DNA of 8,052 bases, from assembly GCA_964575425.1 (NCBI GenBank), contig CAZNRD010000080.1:1-8052 (forward strand). The letters are read 5' to 3'. Shown one piece after another: positions 1 to 5,463 of this stretch. The position numbers and the translations under genes were made by a program. This DNA is from DATEAV01 sp964575425. Lineage in GTDB: Bacteria; Chloroflexota; Anaerolineae; Anaerolineales; E44-bin32. Every line of letters begins with the position of its first letter. Position 1 is the first letter of the stretch. The notes beneath the pieces are model-generated. The model saw only the letters and a program-made list of their open reading frames with translations. It did no database searches and was not told where the DNA came from.

Positions 1-547
1 CCGTGGATGTGCGTGTCGGTGTCAGCGTTCGGGTTGAGGTGGGCGTGCGCGTTGAGGTCGAGGTGGGGGTGAGGGTCGGGGTGGCGGTCACGGTCATTGT
101 GTTGGTGACGGTCGGGGTGTTGGTGTCGGTGGGAGAGTGGGCGGGGGTGAAAGTCGCCGAAGGTGGGACGGGCGTTGCCGTCAACGTCGGCGCGGGAGTG
201 GAGAGATTAGCGGGCGTGGACACCGGCCAAAAGCCGCCCGGCACGAGGGTGGGCATCGCCGGGCCCGAACCATCGTGGTATCGTTCCCGATCCTGTTGGA
301 TTTCCTCAACGATGCCTGGATCGATCGCGGGTATGACGACCATGGGCCAGGGGCGGTAGTCGGCGTGGAGCTGCGACCGTGTGTCGGCCAGAGCCGCGCG
401 CGGCCTGCCTCCGGTCAGCAAGGCGAGCTGGCCGCAGCAGCAGAGAAAAAGCAGCAGCAACGCCAACAGGATCAGCCAGCGGAGCCAGCTCCGCCGCCGA
501 TCCCGGCGCTCTGCATCCTGGGGAACCTCAGCCCCGGACTGCTCCAC
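1..547 (-). CDS. Membrane-anchored, Thr/Pro-linker surface protein (5' part, runs off left edge)
   Basis: Read on the minus strand, the frame with codons ending at 545, 542 and so on is open from a TGA at 557-559 to the window edge, giving 182 residues. The N-terminus is charged (ERRDRRRS, residues 13-20). One strongly hydrophobic segment follows (about 24-45, WLILLALLLLFLCCCG). Next comes a 60-residue segment containing IDPGIVEEIQQDRERYH, then a Thr/Pro/Ser-rich tract from about residue 110 to the edge (TPTVTNT, TATPTLTPTST). This suggests a signal anchor with a short cytoplasmic tail and an extracytoplasmic part on a flexible linker, as in many Chloroflexota surface proteins. Any C-terminal functional domain lies outside the window, so the role is unknown. 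The GTG at 545-547 is the only start candidate before the membrane segment; GAGAGGAG lies just upstream, at short spacing. Three cysteines (36-38) follow the hydrophobic core but fit no good lipobox. The true N-terminus may be longer through a frameshift. Confidence 0.65.
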   Translation of the reverse strand, partial: MEQSGAEVPQDAERRDRRRSWLRWLILLALLLLFLCCCGQLALLTGGRPRAALADTRSQLHADYRPWPMVVIPAIDPGIVEEIQQDRERYHDGSGPAMPTLVPGGFWPVSTPANLSTPAPTLTATPVPPSATFTPAHSPTDTNTPTVTNTMTVTATPTLTPTSTSTRTPTSTRTLTPTRTST

Positions 548-901
548 CTGCTCCTCTCAGCACATCCTCGAGTCGCTCCTGGGCGAACGTGCCCGCAAAG
601 GACTCTTGCCCATGTCCATCCCTTAAGCTTCGGGCCAAAGACGAGGAGCGTCCATGGCCTGTCTGTCTCATCCGGAGGCCACTCCAGCCAGCGCCATGAG
701 ATCGGATCTCCCCAGGCAGCCAGGCGCGGCCGAGGCCAGGGCGGCACCCGAACAGCGGATGAACCCTGCCAGCCCGGCCAGGGGAATGCAGATCGCGCCT
801 GGCCCGACGACGAGGCGGCCCGGCGCCGCCGCGCCGGTATTCTGGTCCTCGGCCGACTCACCGATACGCTGCGCTGCCCGCTGCGTCCGCTCATGCGCAC
901 C
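548..901. other. Gap between kinase and surface-protein genes; no confident gene
   Basis: This 354-bp stretch lies between the stop of the Cache kinase and the GTG of the Thr-Pro protein. On the minus strand a 47-codon frame runs from ATG at 671 to TGA at 528-530. It has GGAG 10 nt upstream and overlaps the next gene by 20 bp. Its second half (FAGTFAQERLEDVLRGAGG) looks more protein-like than the rest, but I recognise no family. A 6-bp GC stem (820-825 with 832-837) has no T-tract and is probably chance in this base composition. I see no clear terminator after the kinase and no convincing promoter for the following gene, so read-through is possible. Confidence 0.4.
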
Positions 902-2854
902 TCATGACGGCTCCGGCGGTCGTTCGGCCGTGGGCAGCAGGATGGTGAAGGTCGTCCCCTGCCCCACCTTGCTCTCAACTCCGATGCGCCCGCCGTGGCG
1001 GCTGATGATGCCGTAGCTGACCGAAAGCCCAAGGCCGGTGCCCTCCCCTTCCTTCTTGGTGGTGAAGAACGGGTCGAAGACACGGCCGAGGTTTTCGGGC
1101 GGGATGCCAATGCCCGTGTCCTGGACGGCCAGGGCCACCGCCCCCGGCGCCTGACTGAGGTTGATGCGTAGTATGCCGCCATCAGGCATGGCCTGGATGG
1201 CGTTCTGAATCAGGTTGATCAGTACCTGCTCGATCTGGCCGGCGTCGTAATAGGCCATCACCGGCCGGGACGGCGCGTCGATGACCACCTTGACCTTTCC
1301 CTTGCGCATCAGGTATTCGGTCAGGCGCACGGCGGCCTCAATGGACTCGCGCATGTCGCGCGACTTCATCTCCGGCTTGCTCTGGCGGGCGAACTTCAGC
1401 AGGTCGGTGACGATGGTGTTGGCGCGGGCAGCGTTGTCGCGGATGGCGGTCAGTTGTTCCTTCAATTTGCCGCCGCCGCCGGCGTCCTCGAGCAGCTCCT
1501 CAGCCAGGCCCTTGATCACTGCCAGAGGGTTCTTCACATCGTGCACGATGCCAGCCGTCAGCTGGCCCACGGAGGCCAGTTTCTCCGACTGCACGAGCTG
1601 CTGCTGCGTCGTCTGCAGGCGGCGGTTGATCTCCGCCAGCTCCTTGTTGCGCTGCACGGTCTCGGCGTAAAGGCGCGCGGCTTCGGCGGTGCGCTCGCGC
1701 AGGCGCAGGGTCATCTGGTCGAAGGCGCTGGCCAGGTCGCCGATCTCATCCGAGCCTTCCAGGCCCGTTTGCTGATCCAGGTCCCCGGCAGCGACGGCCT
1801 GGGAGACGGCGCGCAGGCGCTGGATGGGCGCGGCGATGCTGCGAGCCATGACATAGCCGATGACAATCACGCCCGTTGTGGCCAGGGCGAAGACCAGGCT
1901 GAAGGTGTTGCGGCTGGTGGCCTCGGTGGCGACGATGTAGTTGCTGGGCAGCAGCACGCCGAGGAAGCCGGTCTGCTGCTGCCGCACGATCAGGGGGGCG
2001 TAGACGGCCTGATAGGGCCTGCCGTAGAGCTCGAGGTCGCGCGTCACGGTTGGATTCACCCCCGTCAGCGCGTCGCCGCTCAGTTCGAGGGTGTCGTAGC
2101 CTTCGTCCGGCTCGGCCAGCGTAGTGGCCACGAGCGAGCCGGATGGATCCAGGATGACGACGTCAGCCAGCGCCTGCGACTTGAGGTCCGCCAACAGCGT
2201 TTCCAGCCTCGTCCCCGTGAGCATCACGCCGACCACCTGCTCTCGTCCGTCGCGCACTGGCGCGCTGGTGAAAAGATAGGCGCCGTAGGTCGTCTGCAGG
2301 AACCCGGCGAACTTGTCGCCCAGGTTGTCCTGGCGGCCGACGAGGACGTCGGTTACCAGCTGCACCCGGGAGAAATCCATGCCCTGCGAACCGACATATT
2401 GGTTGGTCTGCGGGTCGCGCGCCAGCGACAGCACCTCGCGTCCATCGAGGCCGACAGCGGTGACAGCATCGATGTTGTTGTTGAGCACCAGCGGCCAGAG
2501 CAGTTCCTGCAGGCGCGAGGTGTTGCGCGCCGCCAAAGCCTCGGGTACCCCCTCCGTGAAAGCCATCAGGCGCAGGTCCGCCAGATGGACGCGCTCGCGG
2601 CGGACGATCCCGTCGCCGGCAACCCGGCTGGCCTCGAACAACTGGTTGACGAATCGCTCTCGCACCGACGACGTCACCAGGCGGGTGACGATATAGATGC
2701 CCGCCATCGCTGTCAGCAGCGTCAGGACGACATACGGGACGATGAGCTTGGTCTGCAGGCGCGTGCGCTGCTGCCAGCGCGCGACAAGATCGCGCAGGCG
2801 GCCCACCATCCCCGCCCGGCTCAAGACTGCAACCTCAAGGTCGTCTGCACTCAC
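902..2854 (-). CDS. Cache-HAMP sensor histidine kinase
   Basis: A 650-residue membrane sensor kinase. TM1 is at about 36-59 and TM2 at about 317-336. They bracket a roughly 255-residue extracytoplasmic domain whose size and position fit a double-Cache ligand sensor; that fold is inferred, not proven. A HAMP linker (about 337-390, starting ARSIAAPIQRL) and a coiled coil (390-425) follow. The HisKA domain has the phosphoacceptor His438 in HDVKNPL. The catalytic domain has the N box (NLIQNAIQAM, Asn551), G1 (DTGIGIP, 579-585), F box (FDPFFTT) and G2 (GTGLGLS, 605-611), so all kinase motifs are intact. Asp439 and Asn442 fit the E/DxxT/N phosphatase motif, which suggests a two-way kinase/phosphatase. 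The start is GTG at 2854, with AAGGGAAAGG 9 nt upstream; ATG at 2809 is the alternative. It lies 69 bp behind the receiver-GGDEF gene, its likely partner. There is no DNA-binding or receiver domain of its own. Confidence 0.93.
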   Translation of the reverse strand: MSADDLEVAVLSRAGMVGRLRDLVARWQQRTRLQTKLIVPYVVLTLLTAMAGIYIVTRLVTSSVRERFVNQLFEASRVAGDGIVRRERVHLADLRLMAFTEGVPEALAARNTSRLQELLWPLVLNNNIDAVTAVGLDGREVLSLARDPQTNQYVGSQGMDFSRVQLVTDVLVGRQDNLGDKFAGFLQTTYGAYLFTSAPVRDGREQVVGVMLTGTRLETLLADLKSQALADVVILDPSGSLVATTLAEPDEGYDTLELSGDALTGVNPTVTRDLELYGRPYQAVYAPLIVRQQQTGFLGVLLPSNYIVATEATSRNTFSLVFALATTGVIVIGYVMARSIAAPIQRLRAVSQAVAAGDLDQQTGLEGSDEIGDLASAFDQMTLRLRERTAEAARLYAETVQRNKELAEINRRLQTTQQQLVQSEKLASVGQLTAGIVHDVKNPLAVIKGLAEELLEDAGGGGKLKEQLTAIRDNAARANTIVTDLLKFARQSKPEMKSRDMRESIEAAVRLTEYLMRKGKVKVVIDAPSRPVMAYYDAGQIEQVLINLIQNAIQAMPDGGILRINLSQAPGAVALAVQDTGIGIPPENLGRVFDPFFTTKKEGEGTGLGLSVSYGIISRHGGRIGVESKVGQGTTFTILLPTAERPPEPS

Positions 2855-2863
2855 AGCGCAACG

Positions 2864-2873
2864 CCTTTCCCTT
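2864..2873 (-). promoter_or_regulatory. Shine-Dalgarno for the Cache kinase
   Basis: On the minus strand AAGGGAAAGG ends 9 nt before the GTG at 2852-2854. This purine-rich site is the main reason to prefer the GTG over the in-frame ATG 45 nt further in, whose upstream sequence (GGGCGGGG directly before the ATG) has poor spacing. Confidence 0.6.
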
Positions 2874-2923
2874 GTCCGGATCTCGCCCCCGGCTTGAGAC
2901 GATGTCCCGCCAGCAGCCGGGCC

Positions 2924-3910
2924 TCACCCGGCGCAGGCATCTTCCTTCTTCCAGAGATGCACGACATCGCGTTCATCGCCCACCCCCGGGGCGACGACGG
3001 CAATCTGCTGACGGCCGGCCTCCTTGGCGCGGTAGAGCGCCTGATCCACCGCCCGGAGGAAGTCCTCGGGCGTGGCATAGGCCGGGCGCCACTGCGCCAC
3101 GCCAGCGCTCACCGAGAACCGCACCCCTTCCACTTCCAGAGCGGCAATGTGATTGAAGATCCTCCCCGCCACCCGCGCCGCTTCGCGCAAGTCGGCCTCA
3201 GGCAGCAGCACCACAAACTCATCACCGCCCAGGCGGGTGGGACAGTCGACCTTGCGCACCGAGTTCCGCACCGCCCGAGCAAGCGCCTGGAGCACCGCAT
3301 CTCCGACGGGATGGCCATGACCGTCGTTGATTCCCTTCAGCCTGTCGACATCCAGCATCACCAGCGACAGCGACCGACCGTAGCGGCGCGAGCGCTCGAT
3401 CTCCACCTCCAGCATCTCATCCAGCTTGCGCCGGTTGTACAGGCCCGTGAGCGGGTCGGTCACGGCCAGGCGCTGGACCTCGGCGAACAGCCGCTGGTTC
3501 TCGCGCAGCAGGCTCTGATGTTCGAGGGCGCGCGTCAGCGAAATATCAAAGGCCTCGAGCGATTCGAGCGGCTTGGTCAGGTAGTCATAGACGCCGGCGC
3601 GCAGGGCGCCAATGGCCGTCTCGAGCGTGGCGCTGCCGGTGAGGACGATCGCCTGCACGTTCGGGTCCACCTGCCTGGCCGCCTCGGCCACTTCCACGCC
3701 TGAGCAGCCTGGCATATAGACGTCGACGACGACGGCATCAAACGCCTGCCCGTGGATGGCCTCCATGGCCTGCAGCCCATCGCGTGCCTCAACCACGGCC
3801 AGCCCCATTCGCGTGGCCCGCCGCACCAGCAGGGCGCGGAAGTCCTCATCGTCATCGGCGATCAGGATCTTCCGTGCGGATGCACGCCCCATGCCAGAGG
3901 TCTCGCTCAC
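2924..3910 (-). CDS. Response regulator with GGDEF (diguanylate cyclase) output
   Basis: A cytoplasmic receiver-GGDEF protein of 328 residues, probably making cyclic di-GMP from two GTP when phosphorylated. The receiver (about 13-120) has an acidic pocket (IADDDED, Asp19-21), phosphoacceptor Asp63 (VVVDVYMPG), Thr91 (VLTGSA) and Lys113 (YLTKP). A helical linker (about 116-146) leads into the GGDEF domain, with DPLTGLYNRR (from 152), metal-site Asp187 (LDVDRLKGIND) and the signature LGGDEF (GGDEF at 228-232). RKVD (219-222) stands five residues before GG, the spacing of the inhibitory I-site, so product feedback is likely. The layout resembles a PleD-like cyclase with one receiver. Starts: GTG at 3910 lies 12 nt after AGGGAGAG; GTG at 3922 would touch that site, so 3910 is preferred; ATG at 3892 is also in frame. 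The Cache kinase follows 69 bp downstream. No EAL, HD-GYP or PilZ gene is in view. Confidence 0.93.
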   Translation of the reverse strand: MSETSGMGRASARKILIADDDEDFRALLVRRATRMGLAVVEARDGLQAMEAIHGQAFDAVVVDVYMPGCSGVEVAEAARQVDPNVQAIVLTGSATLETAIGALRAGVYDYLTKPLESLEAFDISLTRALEHQSLLRENQRLFAEVQRLAVTDPLTGLYNRRKLDEMLEVEIERSRRYGRSLSLVMLDVDRLKGINDGHGHPVGDAVLQALARAVRNSVRKVDCPTRLGGDEFVVLLPEADLREAARVAGRIFNHIAALEVEGVRFSVSAGVAQWRPAYATPEDFLRAVDQALYRAKEAGRQQIAVVAPGVGDERDVVHLWKKEDACAG

Positions 3911-3977
3911 CTTTCGCTGCACCTCTCCCTGGCTGCCACAGGATGGGCGGAGGCGGAACCCTCCGATTCGATCCCCT

Positions 3978-3992
3978 GACCTATATTAGGTC
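3978..3992 (-). promoter_or_regulatory. Dyad over a possible -10 box for the GGDEF-kinase operon
   Basis: GACCTA-TAT-TAGGTC is a perfect 6-bp inverted repeat with a 3-bp centre. It is AT-rich in an otherwise GC-rich gap and lies about 70 bp upstream of the receiver-GGDEF start. On the minus strand it contains TAATAT (3983-3988), a plausible -10 element. I find no good -35 box at the right distance. A second short dyad, CTGCA-CCT-TGCAG (4006-4018), lies just upstream. An operator overlapping the promoter is the natural reading, but both promoter and repressor site are inferred from sequence shape alone. Confidence 0.35.
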
Positions 3993-4275
3993 GAGGAATG
4001 GGTCGCTGCACCTTGCAGTCTGCCTACGCCAAACCGCGGCCGCCTAGTCCCAAAGTCCCACCGAAGAGACACGAACGGCAGGGGCCGACCGCAATCCAGA
4101 TTGGCGCCGCGGGGCTCCGAGCGTGTGGGCCAACGGGCAGCGGCCCGGGCGCCCCACGCCAGGTCCCTGTCCCTAAAGGGTGTAGATAACCTGCAGGCAA
4201 TGCGTACTCCCCTCCCGAATCCCGCTGAGGGTTCGTTCCACCCCCGTGCCCTGCCTCTGGGGGAGGCCCGCCGAA

Positions 4276-4360
4276 GGGGGCCGGGGGAGGGGACTTGCAG
4301 CCCCCTCCCCCGTGGCCCCTCGGACCCCCCTTCCCCCCTCCTTCCGCAAGCGGCGGTTGA
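4276..4360 (+). repeat. G/C-tract hairpin element, copy 1
   Basis: This 85-bp element begins GGGGGCC and ends AAGCGGCGGTTGA (4348-4360). Its core is a perfect 10-bp stem: GGGGGAGGGG (4283-4292) pairs with CCCCTCCCCC (4302-4311) around a loop that contains ACTTGCAG. Outer G and C tracts (4276-4282 with 4314-4319) extend the stem past a 2-nt bulge. Two runs of six C follow (4325-4330, 4333-4338) before the conserved tail. The same order of parts recurs on the opposite strand at 4545-4627. With no T-tract on either side it is not a standard intrinsic terminator. It resembles a dispersed palindromic (REP- or MITE-like) repeat, of no family I can name. Confidence 0.7.
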
Positions 4361-4444
4361 CGTAGCCTGCTGATTCGCGGCGTCGATCCGCCGCGCGAGT
4401 GCCGCATCGCCCCACCCGGCCCTCAACTCTGGGCGCCTGATTCC

Positions 4445-4464
4445 GCCTTGCCACTCTGCAAGGC
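4445..4464. repeat. Small perfect hairpin between the two elements
   Basis: GCCTTGC (4445-4451) and GCAAGGC (4458-4464) form a perfect 7-bp stem with a 6-nt loop, near the middle of the 184-bp segment between the inverted elements. A weaker 6-bp dyad, CGCGGC/GCCGCG (4376-4381 with 4390-4395), lies to its left. Neither has a T-tract. They could be chance, or part of a larger structured unit spanning 4276-4627. Confidence 0.4.
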
Positions 4465-4544
4465 CTCAGAGAGAGGACAGCTTCAGTACAACATGAGCTG
4501 CTCCAATCAGGGGCGGCGGATCAAGCCATGCCATGCTCGCCGAA

Positions 4545-4627
4545 TCAACCGCCGCTTTCGGGGGTGGGGGGACGGGGGGATATCGGGGGGCCTGGGGGCG
4601 GGGATGTAAGTCCCGCCCCCGGCCCCC
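4545..4627 (-). repeat. G/C-tract hairpin element, copy 2 (inverted)
   Basis: Read on the minus strand this 83-bp segment follows copy 1 part for part: GGGGGCC, a G-rich arm, ACTTACA in the loop, a C-rich arm, runs of six C, then AAGCGGCGGTTGA. The core stem GGGGGCGGG (4594-4602) pairs with CCCGCCCCC (4612-4620). Outer pairs (4585-4592 with 4621-4630) lengthen it past a single T bulge at 4593. Where copy 1 has an A-T pair inside the stem (4288 with 4306), this copy has C-G (4599 with 4615), so pairing is kept while the bases differ. It lies about 115 nt after the OmpR-type regulator stop and might slow transcription or protect the 3' end, though no T-tract follows. Confidence 0.7.
4560..4590 (+). 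other. G-quadruplex motif within element copy 2
   Basis: The plus strand carries four G runs of five or six (4560-4564, 4566-4571, 4574-4579, 4585-4590) with loops of 1, 2 and 5 nt. This satisfies the usual G-quadruplex pattern with room to spare. The runs are the complement of the C-tracts in the conserved part of the element, and copy 1 has matching but shorter tracts. The G runs are on the non-transcribed (coding-opposite) strand relative to the flanking minus-strand genes, so the transcript would be C-rich here. Folding in the cell is inferred. Confidence 0.5.
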
Positions 4628-4742
4628 CCCGGCCCGATCTGATCATGAAGTTTGCCAGGAGGCCGCGCCGCCCCAGCGGGGTGAGCCGCGTGGCACGGCG
4701 GCCCCTCGGGCCAGCGCAAGGAACAAGGCTTCGCTTGCACCC

Positions 4743-5426
4743 TCAGCTCTCGAGCCGGTAGCCAAAGCCGCGGACGGTGAGCAGATGCTGCGGTCGGTCA
4801 GGGTCGGCCTCGATCTTCTGGCGCAGGAACCAGATATAGCGCCGGAGCGCGCTGCCGGCCTCCTGCCGCGCCCCGCCCCAGACCTCGCCCACCAGGTCTT
4901 CTTGTGACACGGCCTCTCCCGGGCGCCTGGCAAGCGCCGCCAGCAGCCGAAACTCCGTCGGTGTCAGGCTCAGCGGCTGGTCGTTCAGCCGGACTTCCCG
5001 CTTGCGCATGTCGACCTGGATCGGGCCCACCTGATAGATTGCGCTGCCCTGCGCCCGCTGGGCGGCCGTGCGCGCAAGCACGGCCCGGACCCGCGCCACC
5101 AGCTCCGCCAGGCTGAAGGGCTTGGTGACATAGTCGTCGACTCCAAGGCGAAAGCCGCGGAGTTTGTCGGCCTCGCCCGTCTTGGCCGTGAGCATGATCA
5201 CCGGCGTGTCCGAAAGCTCGCGCAGCCGGGCGCACACCTCCCAGCCGTCCATCCCGGGCATCATCACGTCCAGGATCACCAGGTCCGGCCGTTCCTGAAA
5301 GAAGCTGCGCAGGGCCTTGTCGCCGCGGTCGGCCGTGGTGACCTCGAACCCCTGGCGCGTCATGAACTCAGCCACGAAGCCCAGTAGTGTTCCGTCGTCA
5401 TCGACCAGCAGGATCTTTCCTGCCAC
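4743..5426 (-). CDS. OmpR/PhoB-type response regulator
   Basis: A cytoplasmic DNA-binding regulator of 227 residues, normal for the family. The receiver domain (about 4-120) has acidic Asp9-Asp10 (LLVDDDG), phosphoacceptor Asp53 (VILDVMMPG), Thr80 (MLTAK) and Lys102 (YVTKPF). A short linker leads to a winged-helix DNA-binding domain (about 130-225) with LTPTEFRLL, the recognition-helix region ALRRYIWFLRQKI and the terminal TVRGFGYRLE hairpin typical of OmpR proteins. The GTG at 5424-5426 is chosen because AGGAGG lies 6 nt upstream. An in-frame ATG at 5471 would add an unlikely MVRRATVCGGSRRRP and overlap the kinase stop, with no ribosome site. The membrane kinase ends 37 bp upstream, so the two are probably co-transcribed and form a phosphorelay pair. 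Target genes cannot be told from the sequence. Confidence 0.94.
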   Translation of the reverse strand: MAGKILLVDDDGTLLGFVAEFMTRQGFEVTTADRGDKALRSFFQERPDLVILDVMMPGMDGWEVCARLRELSDTPVIMLTAKTGEADKLRGFRLGVDDYVTKPFSLAELVARVRAVLARTAAQRAQGSAIYQVGPIQVDMRKREVRLNDQPLSLTPTEFRLLAALARRPGEAVSQEDLVGEVWGGARQEAGSALRRYIWFLRQKIEADPDRPQHLLTVRGFGYRLES

Positions 5427-5432
5427 CGGCCG

Positions 5433-5438
5433 CCTCCT
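5433..5438 (-). promoter_or_regulatory. Strong Shine-Dalgarno for the OmpR-type regulator
   Basis: AGGAGG on the minus strand, 6 nt before the GTG at 5426. It decides between this GTG and the upstream ATG at 5471, and it sits in the 37-bp gap after the kinase stop, as expected for the second gene of an operon. Confidence 0.7.
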
Positions 5439-5463
5439 CGAGCCACCGCAGACTGTGGCACGT

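Larger units (their letters stand above)
3911..4742. other. 830-bp intergenic region between the two signalling pairs
   Basis: No reading frame here has protein-like composition; the open frames of up to about 150 codons are Gly/Pro/Arg-rich and look like high-GC noise. From left to right it holds the possible promoter/dyad (3978-3992), about 280 bp in which I see nothing clear (4019-4275), hairpin element copy 1 (4276-4360), a 184-bp centre with small dyads (4361-4544), hairpin element copy 2 in inverted orientation (4545-4627), and the 3' flank of the OmpR-type regulator. That flank has a short GGCCC-CTC-GGGCC hairpin at 4700-4712, about 30 nt after the stop, without a T-tract. Confidence 0.6.

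Noticed and set aside
3..359. Plus-strand frame encoding a Val/Gly-rich repetitive peptide
   Set aside because: It is the antisense of the Thr-Pro linker codons (ACC, CCC, ACG). The minus strand gives a sensible membrane protein, whereas the plus frame has no ribosome site or known fold.
472..1182. Minus-strand frame of 236 codons overlapping the end of the Cache kinase
   Set aside because: It is a shifted shadow of the kinase that continues by chance into the gap. It is Arg/Ser/Pro-rich with no recognisable domain.
1454..3703. A 749-codon open frame on the plus strand across both the Cache kinase and the GGDEF gene
   Set aside because: It is antisense to two genes with complete catalytic motifs and even spans the gap between them. 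Its His/Gln/Leu/Arg-rich composition is the usual mirror of GC-rich coding sequence.
4276..4627. CRISPR array or tandem repeat
   Set aside because: There are only two copies, in opposite orientation and diverged, with no regular spacers and no cas genes nearby.
4585..4630. Element copy 2 as the intrinsic terminator of the OmpR-type regulator operon
   Set aside because: The stem is very strong but no T-tract follows on the minus strand, and it lies over 110 nt past the stop. It may affect transcription, but it does not fit the standard terminator form.
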